Shown in pieces: positions 24,703 to 35,622 of a DNA stretch of 64,000 nt. The translations under genes and the position numbers were made by a program. Every line of letters begins with the position of its first letter. The first letter of the stretch is position 1. The notes below the pieces were generated by a model. It searched no databases. It was not told the origin of the DNA and saw only the letters and a list, made by a program, of their open reading frames with translations. The stretch is taken from contig ML986599.1 of NCBI GenBank assembly GCA_010094045.1, positions 56,787 to 120,786 of the forward strand, in the 5' to 3' direction. The DNA comes from Lojkania enalia (Eukaryota > Ascomycota > Dothideomycetes > Pleosporales).

Positions 24703-26755
24703 GAACATATACCATGTCATCGAGCGGTTAGCCAAGGAGCCGATCCACTGCGACATAGGAAAAGCCGGCTCTTTGTAGTATGCGGCCAGGGCGTCGGGAT
24801 TACAATAATGGGCTTCATTCTCTACATGTATACCGAGTGGCTTGTTGGACAAAGATTGTTCATGGAGAGCAGGCAACGGCAAGTCACAAGGCTTATTATA
24901 ATGACTCGATTCCGCCCCAGGCCACGGATAACCATACAATTACAATGCTCTAAGCTATCCATAGACAAGTGTTCATTTTTTTCCTCTTCCTCTTCTATAG
25001 TGTTTGGTTTAGCGTTCTCCCTTCTCTAGTCAATCTCATGTTAGTCGTTTGTAGTCAAATTTCCTAAACACGATTTTCTTCAAAAGACAGGCCGTGATAC
25101 CGTCAAAGTCTGTAAGTCCAGCTTCTTTCGACAACCTTCCAAGTACAGTTTCATATTCCAAATATCATTTTGGGGCCGATATTGTTATTCAGCCTCAAAC
25201 AAGGCAACATCCGAAAAGGCTTTTGGTTGGCCGCTCAAGTGAATATCTATCAAATTTCATAATATTAATCTCTACATTTCCGTTGCTCTTCTTCATTTCA
25301 GAGTCCATGATAGCCCTCAATCGGCCATCCAGCATTCCTTAGAGCATTTTACTCGCTCTCGCCGCTTTTCTAGCTCAGACGCTGAAAATGAAAATGTGGG
25401 GAATCATTTTCGTCATGCACTTCGAGCCAGGGCTGTGCTATACGGTTGATTTGTTGACGAGACCTTACAGTCGTTCGATACTTCATTGATAGGACTCGGC
25501 GTGCGAGAGAAACATGTCGCCTAGCATAAAAATTGGGCGGATGCTCTGTCTGTTTTAGGCAAATGGACGACCGTAGCGTATGGCATCCTGCTCCGACATT
25601 GAATATCAATACCATACCCCAAAGTGGTGAATCGAAACTACAATTTGTGGCTCTCCCTTCGCTGTAAGGCTCAAAATGCCGCCGTTGGAGTACGAAGCCA
25701 TCACCGCCGAAGCTCAAACAGTTTCAGCAAACCGGAATACTACCTAGAGATCCTCGGCATAAATTTCAGAGTGGCAATTAAGCACCGCACCGTTGGCATG
25801 CATAGTGGGGCGTCCAATTCATCCCTCTATCTCGCTTTAGAGCGAGAAGAAAGTAATCCCGCCAATGCTCGGTTCGAACTCGGGAGCAAAAGAAACCCAG
25901 TGGGACAGAAACTACGAGTGTATTCTGATTCATGAAGGGCGTCACCGACTGCGCCAAAGCACATGCACTACGTGCACCAGACTTACCTTTCTGAGTCGGA
26001 ACGGAAATTGGGATTTCTCAAATGATATTTATAACGGATTAATTGGAGGTATGGGTGGATGTTAATTAGGTGATAGCGTGCGTACCCGCCGCGTGCGCGG
26101 TTTTTGGAGGAGTGAAGGCGTGGCGCCCCTCTTGCAGCCTGAACTAGCAATACAGAGGAATACAGCACCGTTTCTTGCTACTGTTATACTGCCCATTTAT
26201 TGTGTTCATACTATGTAAGTCTATGTGAACGCATTTGAAGAGAGTAAGGAATGTATAGCTCAGGCCATGATCTCTCAAGCGTCCCTGATGTAAAAGAGCA
26301 GATAACGCTGCTCTCGAAAACTGTCGTCGGTGAAGACTGTCGCCTTCACCACCTTCCCCAGCTACCTATTTTACTATATCAGGAAGTAAGGCACGTCGAC
26401 GCCAGAAGCGCCTTCGCTTCATCCGTGTCTGCCTAAAAGCTCACTCCAGATCAGCCCTCGAGGATAATTGCCGTCTCCGTCAATGCCTGATTGATCAGTC
26501 CGATGGACTTGTCATCCTAGACTGGGGCAGAAAGAATGTATTTGACATCCCCGCTTCCACCCTAGATACCCCACTGTAGGTATATGACATCTGATCATTT
26601 GTAGAGGTCAGGTACCTCCTTGACTGGGAGATTTTGCCCTGGGGCCCGTGGTCTTTGCTGAGCTTGACCTATCCGAGGATGATACTAGCACTCTGTCGAA
26701 AATCGTGATGAAGTCGGCATTTGTTGACCGCATCCTCGTTACCGCAGACAATATT
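24703..26755. other. Gene-poor, probably decayed DNA
   Basis: Two kilobases between LTR-like copies B and C. Short frames (25370-25717 minus, 25624-25935 plus) resemble nothing I know. The region may be remnants of a gene or element worn beyond recognition. Confidence 0.4.
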
Positions 26756-26947
26756 TGTGATGGAGATTTTAGCAAGTCTACCGAGTTATATCGGATATCG
26801 TCGTATGATATCACGCTCGATATCACGCTGGATATCAGCTAATATACCCCTTTTTCTATGTACATAAATATGGCCCGCTGGTCATCCTGAATCAATCAGC
26901 TCAGTTCCTCATCTCCCTCCCTGAGACAAGATTCGCCTCTCACCACA
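26756..26947 (+). mobile_element. Solo-LTR-like element, copy C (192 bp)
   Basis: It begins TGTGATGGAG and ends CTCACCACA. The flanks are ATATT (26751-26755) and GTATT (26948-26952), a 5-bp duplication with one difference. It has the shortest intact GATATC array and is otherwise collinear with copies A and B. It abuts, and seems to have cut, the minus-strand pseudogene to its right. Confidence 0.82.
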
Positions 26948-27486
26948 GTATTCGAAGAGGAAACCACCTACCGGGTACTTTTTCCCATTAGCGTCCTCGT
27001 GAACGTATGCGAGCTTCCAGATCTGGAAACTGCCGCCGTTTCCCTCACTCTTCGGCTCCGCATTAATCCCTTTCGCAGAATTCTCCAGGGGAATGCCTGT
27101 CGGTCCCCAAGAGGTCTTGTTCTGGTAATCTTCCATGCCGTAAGCCCATGCCAAGAAGTTAGGGAGAGGATCGAGGAACTTCAACTCGGTGGAGTCATGT
27201 CTTAACTCTATACCCGCCTCGAGTGAAGTCTAGGATTCTTGGAACCTCTACTAGAAACTCCAGAAAAGCTCAACTGGGGGCGGAAATCGGAACGAGTGGT
27301 CACATCCCCGACAGGCTACTTATGGTCGAGGAAACCATTATTGACAGCTGTCGTGTCACCAGTGCCAACCATGACTATGCGTTTGACATGGACACTAGAT
27401 TTACCCACAAATGCAGCAACTCCAGACTTGGGCATGTAGAGGGCAGCGGCAGAACTGAAAGACAAAGTAATAAGAAGCGCTTTCAC
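26948..27486 (-). pseudogene. Secreted-protein pseudogene, 3' end cut by LTR-like copy C
   Basis: The minus strand encodes a good secretion signal beginning KALLITLSFSSAAALYMP, but the codon before Lys is GTG at 27486, so an ATG has probably been lost. The frame then meets TAG and further stops. A later frame shift leads into a well-formed segment (FLDPLPNFLAWAYGMEDYQN, then SWGPTGIPLENSAKG and GSFQIWKLAYVHED). Coding sequence ends in FLFEY exactly at the 5-bp duplication of the LTR-like copy. I do not recognise the family. Three kinds of damage (start loss, internal stops/frameshift, insertion) make inactivity very likely. Confidence 0.6.
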
Positions 27487-28195
27487 GTTGAATTACTGGT
27501 GTATCGTGGACGACACTCCAATGAAGTGTTAAAAGTTGAGTGAATGAGAAGTTCAAAAGAAGAGGTGTCTGGGGGATTGTTTGGGTGTAGCAGTCTTAAA
27601 AAGTGCTCATGAGATAAGAGAGGCACCAGAGTAAGAAAGAGCGCTTTCCTACATAGGTATGTACATTAATCATGTGAGTCATTTGGCTCTCTAGAAACAG
27701 CCGCAAGGAGGCATGTGGCATTTTGGTGAACTTACATACACTAGAGAGTGTGACTAGATTATTTGCCATCATTGCTCGTAGTTCGTGAGAATGATCAGGG
27801 GACGGTGTTGCAGTGATCACTGACAGAGGTCGGCGAGCTTCGTAGCCGCTAATAATATCATCCATATGGGGTAAAAACAGGGGAAACCCCTCGTGGAAAT
27901 GCGAAGGTTAGTTAATACAAATTGGAGATAATATTTCAAGTATACTCCTTTCGTGTCCGAGTATCTATAATCAGACAATCCAACACGATGCGCTGTGCCA
28001 GGTTCCAGACTCAGCGCCGGGACTGCATTCTTATTATTCCAAATAACCGTCGCATTCCTTCTTTTCTGATCAGGCTTGAGAACGTCATAACTCGACCCAA
28101 ACCTGGCCTTTTCATTGACATGTGCCTTCCGTTCAACGGGCCCAAACCCCCGATGTGCCGCCCTCTCCACATCTGTTCTTCCATTTGTATTTAAT
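27487..28195. other. Intergenic region
   Basis: The minus-strand frame at 27817-28212 begins as the hydrophilic tail of the transporter pseudogene to the right. The rest shows no gene. Confidence 0.4.
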
Positions 28196-29854
28196 TTAAC
28201 AGCCTCTTCCACGAGATGGGGTCTTTATCCACTGGTGGCAATGAGTGGCGGGTCTTCGCAGTAATAAGCATCTATATTTTCGAGTGTTCCGGCGGTTAAT
28301 TCAGTTAGCGAGAGGGCTTCTTGAAGTTTGGCATGGGAGGCACTTATTAGTATCAAGGTACAAGAGGTATAGAAAAGCAGGAATGCGGTACTAGGAAACA
28401 CATCCAGACGATATAGAACTTCCATCCAAAATTTTGGAGGCCACGCGGTGTAACTTCGACTACAATGAAGTTTGTGATTCAATCGGTTGTAGTGGTCATT
28501 GCCGCACCCTTAGTACTCATAGGCAAGAAGTTGGTCTCCGTTAGGTATAGCCACGGGATTCGAAGCATGCTGAGTCCGAATATAATGTTCTAGACGAAGA
28601 TCTACAGGACACATGTCTTTCAGGAGGCTTGGCGATCCACCCTGCGCAGGTCGTCGGCGTACTAGAGCAGGATAGTCATCAAAAGAACTAAAGAACTTTG
28701 GAGGCCATCATTATGCGGTGGCCGTAGCGCTCGACTGTAGTAGTAGCGATGCCAGACGCAATAAGGCGGGCGATGGATAATATGGCTGCAATAAGCTATG
28801 TTATGCTGTACATGAGACCCACAGGTGTAATTAAGAAAGTTAGGAGGTAACACACCATAATATCGATGACCCTTAGCTGCTCCTAAAAGCAGACGACAAA
28901 TTTTTTTCGTTCCGGACTAGGTGCGACCTGGAAGATTACGCCATCGAATGGGATTCTCGCGCTCATAGTCAACACGGAATCGAATATCAATTTTTTGGGC
29001 CTTAACGTAAGGATCGTTGTGAGTCTTGCATTTAGGGTTCGCGAGGATTGGAATAGCTTCGGCGCCGCGATCAGAATCAATGAGTTACTGTGGCGACTTA
29101 GAAGCCATGGTATTAAAGCCAAGAGGACGAAGATATAGACAAATTGAAGATCAAGTAGTAAGCGCAAGGCAATTGGCCTATCAACGAGGGAAAGGCTGTA
29201 GCTAGTATAATTGAACGAGTGAGAAGCCGAAGATTTTCATTATCATTTTGAAAACAACAAGTTTGCCGCGCCATTTTGATTGTGATGTCTCAGTGCCAGA
29301 TGGAAACAGTAGCGATGTTGTCGCCATGTCTAATGCTAAGTTTGATTAGCTTTGAACATTTGTCCAGGAAAGGAGCTTAATCAGTTTACCCCGCGATAAT
29401 ACAGCTAGCAATCATGTACCTTTCGCTGAAAAAAGACGCCTGGAGAATAGCTCCGACAATCATTATGACTGTACCCATTAGGATAGTTTTCGTCCTACCT
29501 AGTCTCTCGCCATGCTAGAAGGCCAGGATAGCTCCCAAGAAGCATCCGATGTCATAGATGACGATGATAATGGATAGCAAGTCTATATTCTCGAGATAAT
29601 TGAGATTATGTACGTCCAGGGTATCTTGTGTAATAAAGACGCCACTAAAAAAAAAGGTAAGAAACACACATCGAAGGAGACGGAAGTGCATTTACTTATC
29701 CCTGGTTGTAACTAAGCAAGCTCATGTTGGTCGCACAAGCGATCTGCCAAGATGAGCTTGAAGACTCAAGAGAAGTCGCATATGCATGAACATATTGTAA
29801 TCCATAATGTGAGCTGTCCTTTAGTCTAAAATAAGGTCCCCTTAGCTTGAACAT
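28196..29854 (-). pseudogene. Decayed MFS sugar transporter
   Basis: Reading the minus strand from ATG at 29854 (MFKLRGPYFRL), pieces in several frames match the fungal hexose/sugar transporter family in order. They are SYNQG; then, after an intron, GVFITQDTLDV, IYDIGCFLGAILAF, GERLGR, TILMGTVIMIVGAILQA; QFVYIFVLLALIPWLL; HNDPYVKAQKIDI; the GINVMCYLL-like block; SGIATTTVERYGHRIMM; and the C-terminal LTAGTLENIDAYY. The first intron has ATAAGT where GTAAGT is expected. TAG replaces Trp or Gln before HGERLGR, and many more stops and frameshifts follow. The gene cannot be functional. It lies between the xylanase and cellobiohydrolase genes. Confidence 0.8.
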
Positions 29855-31236
29855 AATGGTCGCCTAGACGAGTATCGTATTCACTACCCACTGTAACCCG
29901 TCAAGACAGCTGATCCATCTTTTTTCGTGAATGCTGCAGACCTTGCCATCTTTATACTGCTGCTATATTGCTATATACCTCTAACTTGAGCGCAATATTT
30001 GATATGCTATATTCCTGGCTTGCCACGGGAATAAGAAGATTTGCAATGAAGCTGAAAATTAGTCAGGCATCTGCCTAGGGATTCCGTATATAGGTGGCGT
30101 GCCTCTTTTTGCATGTGGTTCTATCTGGGGCGACAAGTCAGGTCATGGGATGCCTCCGTTGTGTGTGGGACGAGTGGCATCATTCTCCGGGGTATAAAGA
30201 AAATCTAAATGGATCACATCTTCACCTTTTATTTTGTGGAAAATGTAAAGTATTGGAGTAGATGAGGAGAAAAAACTATGTTGATTCATATCTATTGAGG
30301 ATCAAGGCAGTTTATGCTGTCTGTCCTAGTATCACATGATAATAGGGCTAGTCCTTAATGGGAATCGTGCCGCACATATAACCTTACAGAAAATAATGGG
30401 GTTTGTTGAAGACGCATTTCATTGCGGGTGGAATAGGGCATGGACAGTGGTCCTATTTTTAAATTAGCAGTATGATGGAGGGAGAAAGTTTTTGGGTTAC
30501 CTAGGCTCTCCAGATATGTGAACTTTTCAGTACCGGATGCGAATTCATTTTCGCCACGAATTAGCCCGAAGATCAGGACAACAGAATCTTTACACTAGAA
30601 CTAGTGACACTAGCTGCGCTCACGCTACTATACGTAGTGAAGCTAACGCTCTACCCGCGCACCAGTTGGTATTTTGGATCCTTGGCGAAGGAGGTAAACT
30701 TGCAGCGCTCTCCTCTCGAACGGGTGATGCATTGTCTGGAAACGTCGCGTTCCATTCTGAGACAAGACTGTAGCACGAGAAAGCTTAAACCCCTTCAAGC
30801 ACCGCCGATCGGGGGCCTCATAATTAATCTTCGCTATGCCATTTTGGTCGAATGGCGCGCCGAAGGTATAGGTCCCGTTAGTGGGCTAAATACGCGACAT
30901 TATTAATCTACGGGGCTCAGCGCAATCTAACCAGAGCATCTAGAAGCTACAGGACATAATCACGCTCAATATATTTAGCGAACACGAAAGTTTGGGATCA
31001 TAATTGTCATGAGCCCACTGCCAATCCCCAAGACCTTAGCAAAGAATCTTAGCAACTTGTCGGAGAAATTCACAGCATTGGCAAAGAAGCTTAGCGTAAC
31101 TGCAAGCCGTAGGTCACTTGTGATTGAAAACGCACTCTCTTCATCTATCGGCGAGTGGCTTGGAGAGTGAGTTGCTACTGGAGGTTCGATCCCTCTGTCT
31201 TTCTATCTTTGTCGAAACTAACGCCAGCAAACCAAT
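29855..31236. other. Gene-poor region
   Basis: No supported gene. A GGTTCGATCCC box at about 31188 resembles a tRNA T-arm, but no matching acceptor stem or anticodon arm is found upstream. Confidence 0.45.
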
Positions 31237-32691
31237 TTACCCAAAAGTAGAGTTCAAAGGACCAACTCTGATATTGGAGTACGTGACCGAAGCACTAGCG
31301 CTCTGACTCTCAACGTCAGCTGGGACGCCAGAAGTAGTCTCACACTCCCCACGGCCAACTCCGGGAGTGCTAGGGTCCTTATCGGTAGGATACGTCGAAT
31401 CGAGCCATAGCATGTTTGCATAATGATCATCCCAAAGCGACATGACCAACACCATACCGCCCTCAAGCGCCTTGGCCATGTTAGCCATGCCTCCTTTCTC
31501 CTTAAAAGTGTAGGTATCGCCGAACGCTTGCTTCTGCGCATCGCAGAACTGGGTCGTGATCGAGTTGCCCTCAACGCCTTCGATCTTGGACTGAGAATTA
31601 GGAATGACCTCTCCGTTCTGGACGTAGAAGCGTTTGATTTCCATACTCTCGCCATTTCCGACGAACTGAGTGACAACGGTAAATTTCTTGCTCGTATCAA
31701 CGATCTTGCCTTTGCCGTAGAAAGTTGTATCACCCATGCGGTAGGAGTTGAAATCGCAGCCATCCGGGTCACACAGGCCAGCGTAACGATCAGAAGAGTA
31801 TGTTCCACCACATCCATCGCCGTCGCAACGGGTCTGGCCGATCGTCGAGCAGGAATGGGGGGTCACTGCAGTCGAGACGGAATTGGCCTCCCAGATATCC
31901 ATCTCGGCGCAGCAGGACCCGTGATTGCCAACACCAGCATTTTGATCATTTGAAGACTGTTGCCAGCCTTCTACGTTACCCTACGAGTTTGTTAGTGTGG
32001 AAAACCCGTGCGCCGAGGCAACGTACCTCGCCATTGATAAACTTGAGATCACGCGGGCACTGCGCATCGCAATAACCTGTCCCATATTTGGCGCCGGCTT
32101 TATTTGAAGAGTATTTCTTCATGCCGCCGTCTGCATCCATTGACACAAAGTACAGTGCACCATTCAATCCGCAAGGGAGATTAGATAGGTCAACATCGAA
32201 GGTAAACTCCCGATCCGGAGCGAGCTTAAACATCTCGTAAGTCGAGTCATCCTTCATCATGTATGTGCGCGAGCCGATATTTGTCGAGTATGAGCCTTCA
32301 GTAACGAATTTTAGCTGAAGCGAGTTTCCACTAGCGGTAATGCCATAAGTCCCCCTATAGTCGGCTCCATCGAGGGCACAATTTGTTGCGCAAGATTTGT
32401 TGTCTGCACAGAGGGTGCTATTCCATTCATTGCCAGTATAACAGTTGTCGTACCTTGCATTTGTTAGGAAAGAATTCTTTGGAAAGCTGGCATTTGAACA
32501 AACCCGCTCTTGGTATGAAGCCAGCGCCAGTTCGAATCAAGAACGATCTTCCCGTTCTTCGTTTGGCAACTTCCTTTGGCTGTGCATTGTTGCCAGGTCA
32601 TGCCTGGATGGGTTTCGGTCTGCTGCGTGCCAGCCAATTGGCCATGGGCCACGGCGAGAATAGAAGTTGCGATGGCGAGTGTTCGATACAT
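31237..32691 (-). CDS. Cellobiohydrolase (GH7), catalytic domain only
   Basis: Exons 32691-32504, 32453-32027 and 31980-31237 (introns of 50 and 46 nt, the first with TCCTAAC) give 452 aa. A signal peptide ([17 protein letters not shown]) is followed by the mature N-terminus [12 protein letters not shown] and a GH7 fold. Conserved blocks are [25 protein letters not shown] and [16 protein letters not shown], and the catalytic signature is EMDIWEAN (E231, D233, E236). [32 protein letters not shown] and the final [12 protein letters not shown] are also typical. It ends without linker or CBM1, as many GH7 enzymes do. It should release cellobiose processively from cellulose ends outside the cell. 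No damage is visible. Confidence 0.95.
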
Positions 32692-35622
32692 GGTGCCTGT
32701 CTAATTTCCAGATGGGTGCTTGTAACGAGGAATGTGGGAGAAGAGTAGGTTAAGTGTAGGCCCTTTTAATTGTGGCTATGGTGGATCTGTTGCCGCTTTC
32801 AGTACGGAAGTTTCGGTCCAGGGATTAATAGTTATCAAGTTACGGGCCGGATGGATGGGAGACGGAAATGATTAAACCATTATTCTCAAGCCAGCAGAAA
32901 GTTTAAGGTACATCTTTTACTATCATTTGATTGAGCAAGCTTGATGGAACGAGCTGCTGTTGGATCGTCAAGTTTGTTCTAAACTATCGACCGGAGTATC
33001 GATCCATGAATCCGGGTGGATCCGCGGAGAGTGAATGAATGTGGAAGGATTGACGAACGATCGTAGGAGCCTCCTGAAACAATAGTATTGATTTGATGAC
33101 TCTTCGAGTGTGACATGTTGACCCTAATAGCAGGCGTCCAATTGAACTGGAAGATGACCATTAGATCTAATGAATGCTAATCAAATTAGAAATTATGCAG
33201 ATGAGGCTCAGATAGACTTTGTCTTTCATATCTCGTATGATCTTTGACATTCCTTTGTCTCTTCATTTTATGATATAACGCTAGACAGGGTGTCAAGCTA
33301 AGAATGGCGAAGCTTTATGCCGGAATCTCTAGGCTTCTTGGGTCTGCTGGGCAAGCAACTGGCTCGTCATATGCTAGGTTTTTAATTAGATGTTACCGAG
33401 CGGAGTTATCTGGAACTGCTGTTCTTATTATCCAATTATGAGGCTAGCTTTGCTTTGGCTGCCTTGAATACCCGTGGCTCAGAAAACTTGGATAACAGGC
33501 CTTAGATATACATCCTTCTCCGTATAATCCCCAAGTGCATTCACCACTCTGGCTTTCTGCAAATCCTCTCGGGAGTTTATGCATGGATATGTAGAGAAGA
33601 AACTTGGAAAGATCCCATAAAAGGTCTTCGAATCTGGCCAGGAATGCGATCGGTGAACGGTGCGACCACTTTCTGCTAGGTATCTAACCGCTCGAATGTA
33701 TTGAAGCGTGCCATGATAGGGGGAAGCATTGCATTCCCTGATCGCATTAATATTGATCAAAGTAGGATGCAGTCGGGTTTCATTTAGGCTTACCTTAAGC
33801 AATTTAAGTTTGTGGGAGTGCAAGGATTCTCCGCAACGTACACCGATGTGACTTTTCTCCGTAATACCCCAAACGCAAACACCGCGAAAGCGACCAGGCA
33901 AAAAAATGGCCTATTTCGTAGTTTCTTCAAGCCAAAGATAGCTTATGCGGTAGTTAAAGTCAACCCGACGTGTGTCCTAACGGGTCTTAAATCGGTGTTT
34001 TTTCTAGCATTGCTATTGTATTGGCGTGGGAGATTCGATCAGAGAGCTCGATCGAGATACCCTCGTAGAGTACATAAATGTACGGCAATTGCGAGGGTTA
34101 ATAAAACCAACTGATAGGAACGGCATTTCCTCCGTGGAGATTGGGTCAGAAATACCCAGCGGCAATTTCTTAACCGACCAATAGCAGGAAGAGCCCTATC
34201 GTACACTCGGCTAGCAGTATTTTTAGGCTTCCTTGCCTCCAAGCTTAGGAGATGGATTCGTTGATCGAGTGGTACAGGATCTTGCATTAAGAACGCGATC
34301 TGAAGATGTATAATCGGATAATTAAGGTAATGCAGAAAAGACTCCTAGCGGATTGCTAGACCCAGGTCATAGCCCGTATCGACAACATTGAGCCTCTTTG
34401 GAGGCTGAAGGAATTCCGGAAAACAGAGAGATACTTCGGATTTAAGTAAGATTTCAGTTCGAAGTAGTCACCAAGCCCATTGTGTCGCTCTCGGAGAGGA
34501 GGAGCGGGTAAATGCTTATCACTTGGTAGCAAATGCTCTTAGGAGGCTTAAGAGAGCCCAGATACTAAAAGTCCCAATGTGCGGACTGTCGATAGTAAGG
34601 AAACCCAGGTCCTGAACCGAAGTTACTGAAAGTGAAACACCGGTTATGGTGTTGGAGATTCATAGGGAGGATATAGCTCATCTGTACTAAGGCGATCGCA
34701 TCTGGTGGGCGAATGAGAAGAAGGTATTCATATAACCACGTTATGTCCAGCCATGATCGACTCAACACGCCCATTATACAGTATGCAATACAGAACGCCG
34801 GGAAAGATGTGTGCAGCGAGAACAATAGATAGACATGGGAATTGGGAATGAAGATGGAGGCTGAACGGAAAGCTGTCGTGCGATGTCAACATGCGGATCC
34901 AAAAATCATCAACGCAGTGTAGACAATTGATACACATTGAGTTGGTCATGCTCGCGGTCGATCTTCGAATGTGGAGGATGAGGAGTGCGACAAGGTTAAA
35001 TTTGGAATTCTCTGCTTCTGAATGACACAACTGTGTCCTGGTGAAAACGATGTTGCACAAGGACGCAGGCTCAAGGGGGTGTGGGCGGAAATGCAGTGGA
35101 GCCATTTACGTGGAATGACGCGTTCCTATTACCATCTACAGCACTCCTATGAAACCGGACCTCTTGAGAAATGCATTGGCAAAAAAGACCTTTTCAATGT
35201 GTTACGCTGACGAGCAATACACTTGCTTGTCAATGAACTACCTAGGTTCCTTCTTGAGCGGAACTAACACTAAACCTAGTTCGGAAGTTTACCACCCATG
35301 GTTGGCAAGTCGACATTGATATCTCCTTTGCCTGGACTGAACCTCTGGTCGGAGTCATAACTTACTCTCTCGATGCCCATGGTCTCAATGCTACTGTCGC
35401 CGCCCTCAGACCAACCGAACATTGAATCCCCCCTAAAGATGCAGCGCCATGGCGCTCATGCTCAGATCCTTCGGCTTACTAAACAACCGGTCATCCTCCA
35501 GCGTTCAAACCGGCCCCGAATCCGGTGCTACTTAATCTCGCTTGCCCATCTCCTGATCTCCATCTCGATCTCCGCCTTGTCCGATTTTCTCCATATTGCC
35601 ATCCGCCGCAGCGTGTCTCGCC
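32692..35622. other. Long intergenic region, left part upstream of GH7, right part upstream of the Zn2Cys6 factor
   Basis: Nearly 3 kb without a gene I can support. The minus-strand frame 33479-33901 contains a good-looking intron donor (GTAAGC at about 33796), but splicing there does not give a longer protein. The last ~350 bases are C/T-rich and are probably promoter and 5' UTR of the regulator gene. Confidence 0.45.

Noticed and set aside
25370..25935. Opposing frames of about 100-115 codons between LTR-like copies B and C
   Set aside because: Neither strand gives a recognisable or compositionally convincing protein. Kept as decayed DNA.
31140..31210. tRNA-like T-arm (GGTTCGATCCC with a plausible 5-bp stem) and a GGCGAGTGG word upstream
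   Set aside because: No matching acceptor stem, no anticodon arm, and the spacing does not make a cloverleaf.
33479..33901. 140-codon minus-strand frame with a good GTAAGC donor
   Set aside because: Removing the candidate intron leads quickly to a stop, and no family resemblance was found in either reading.
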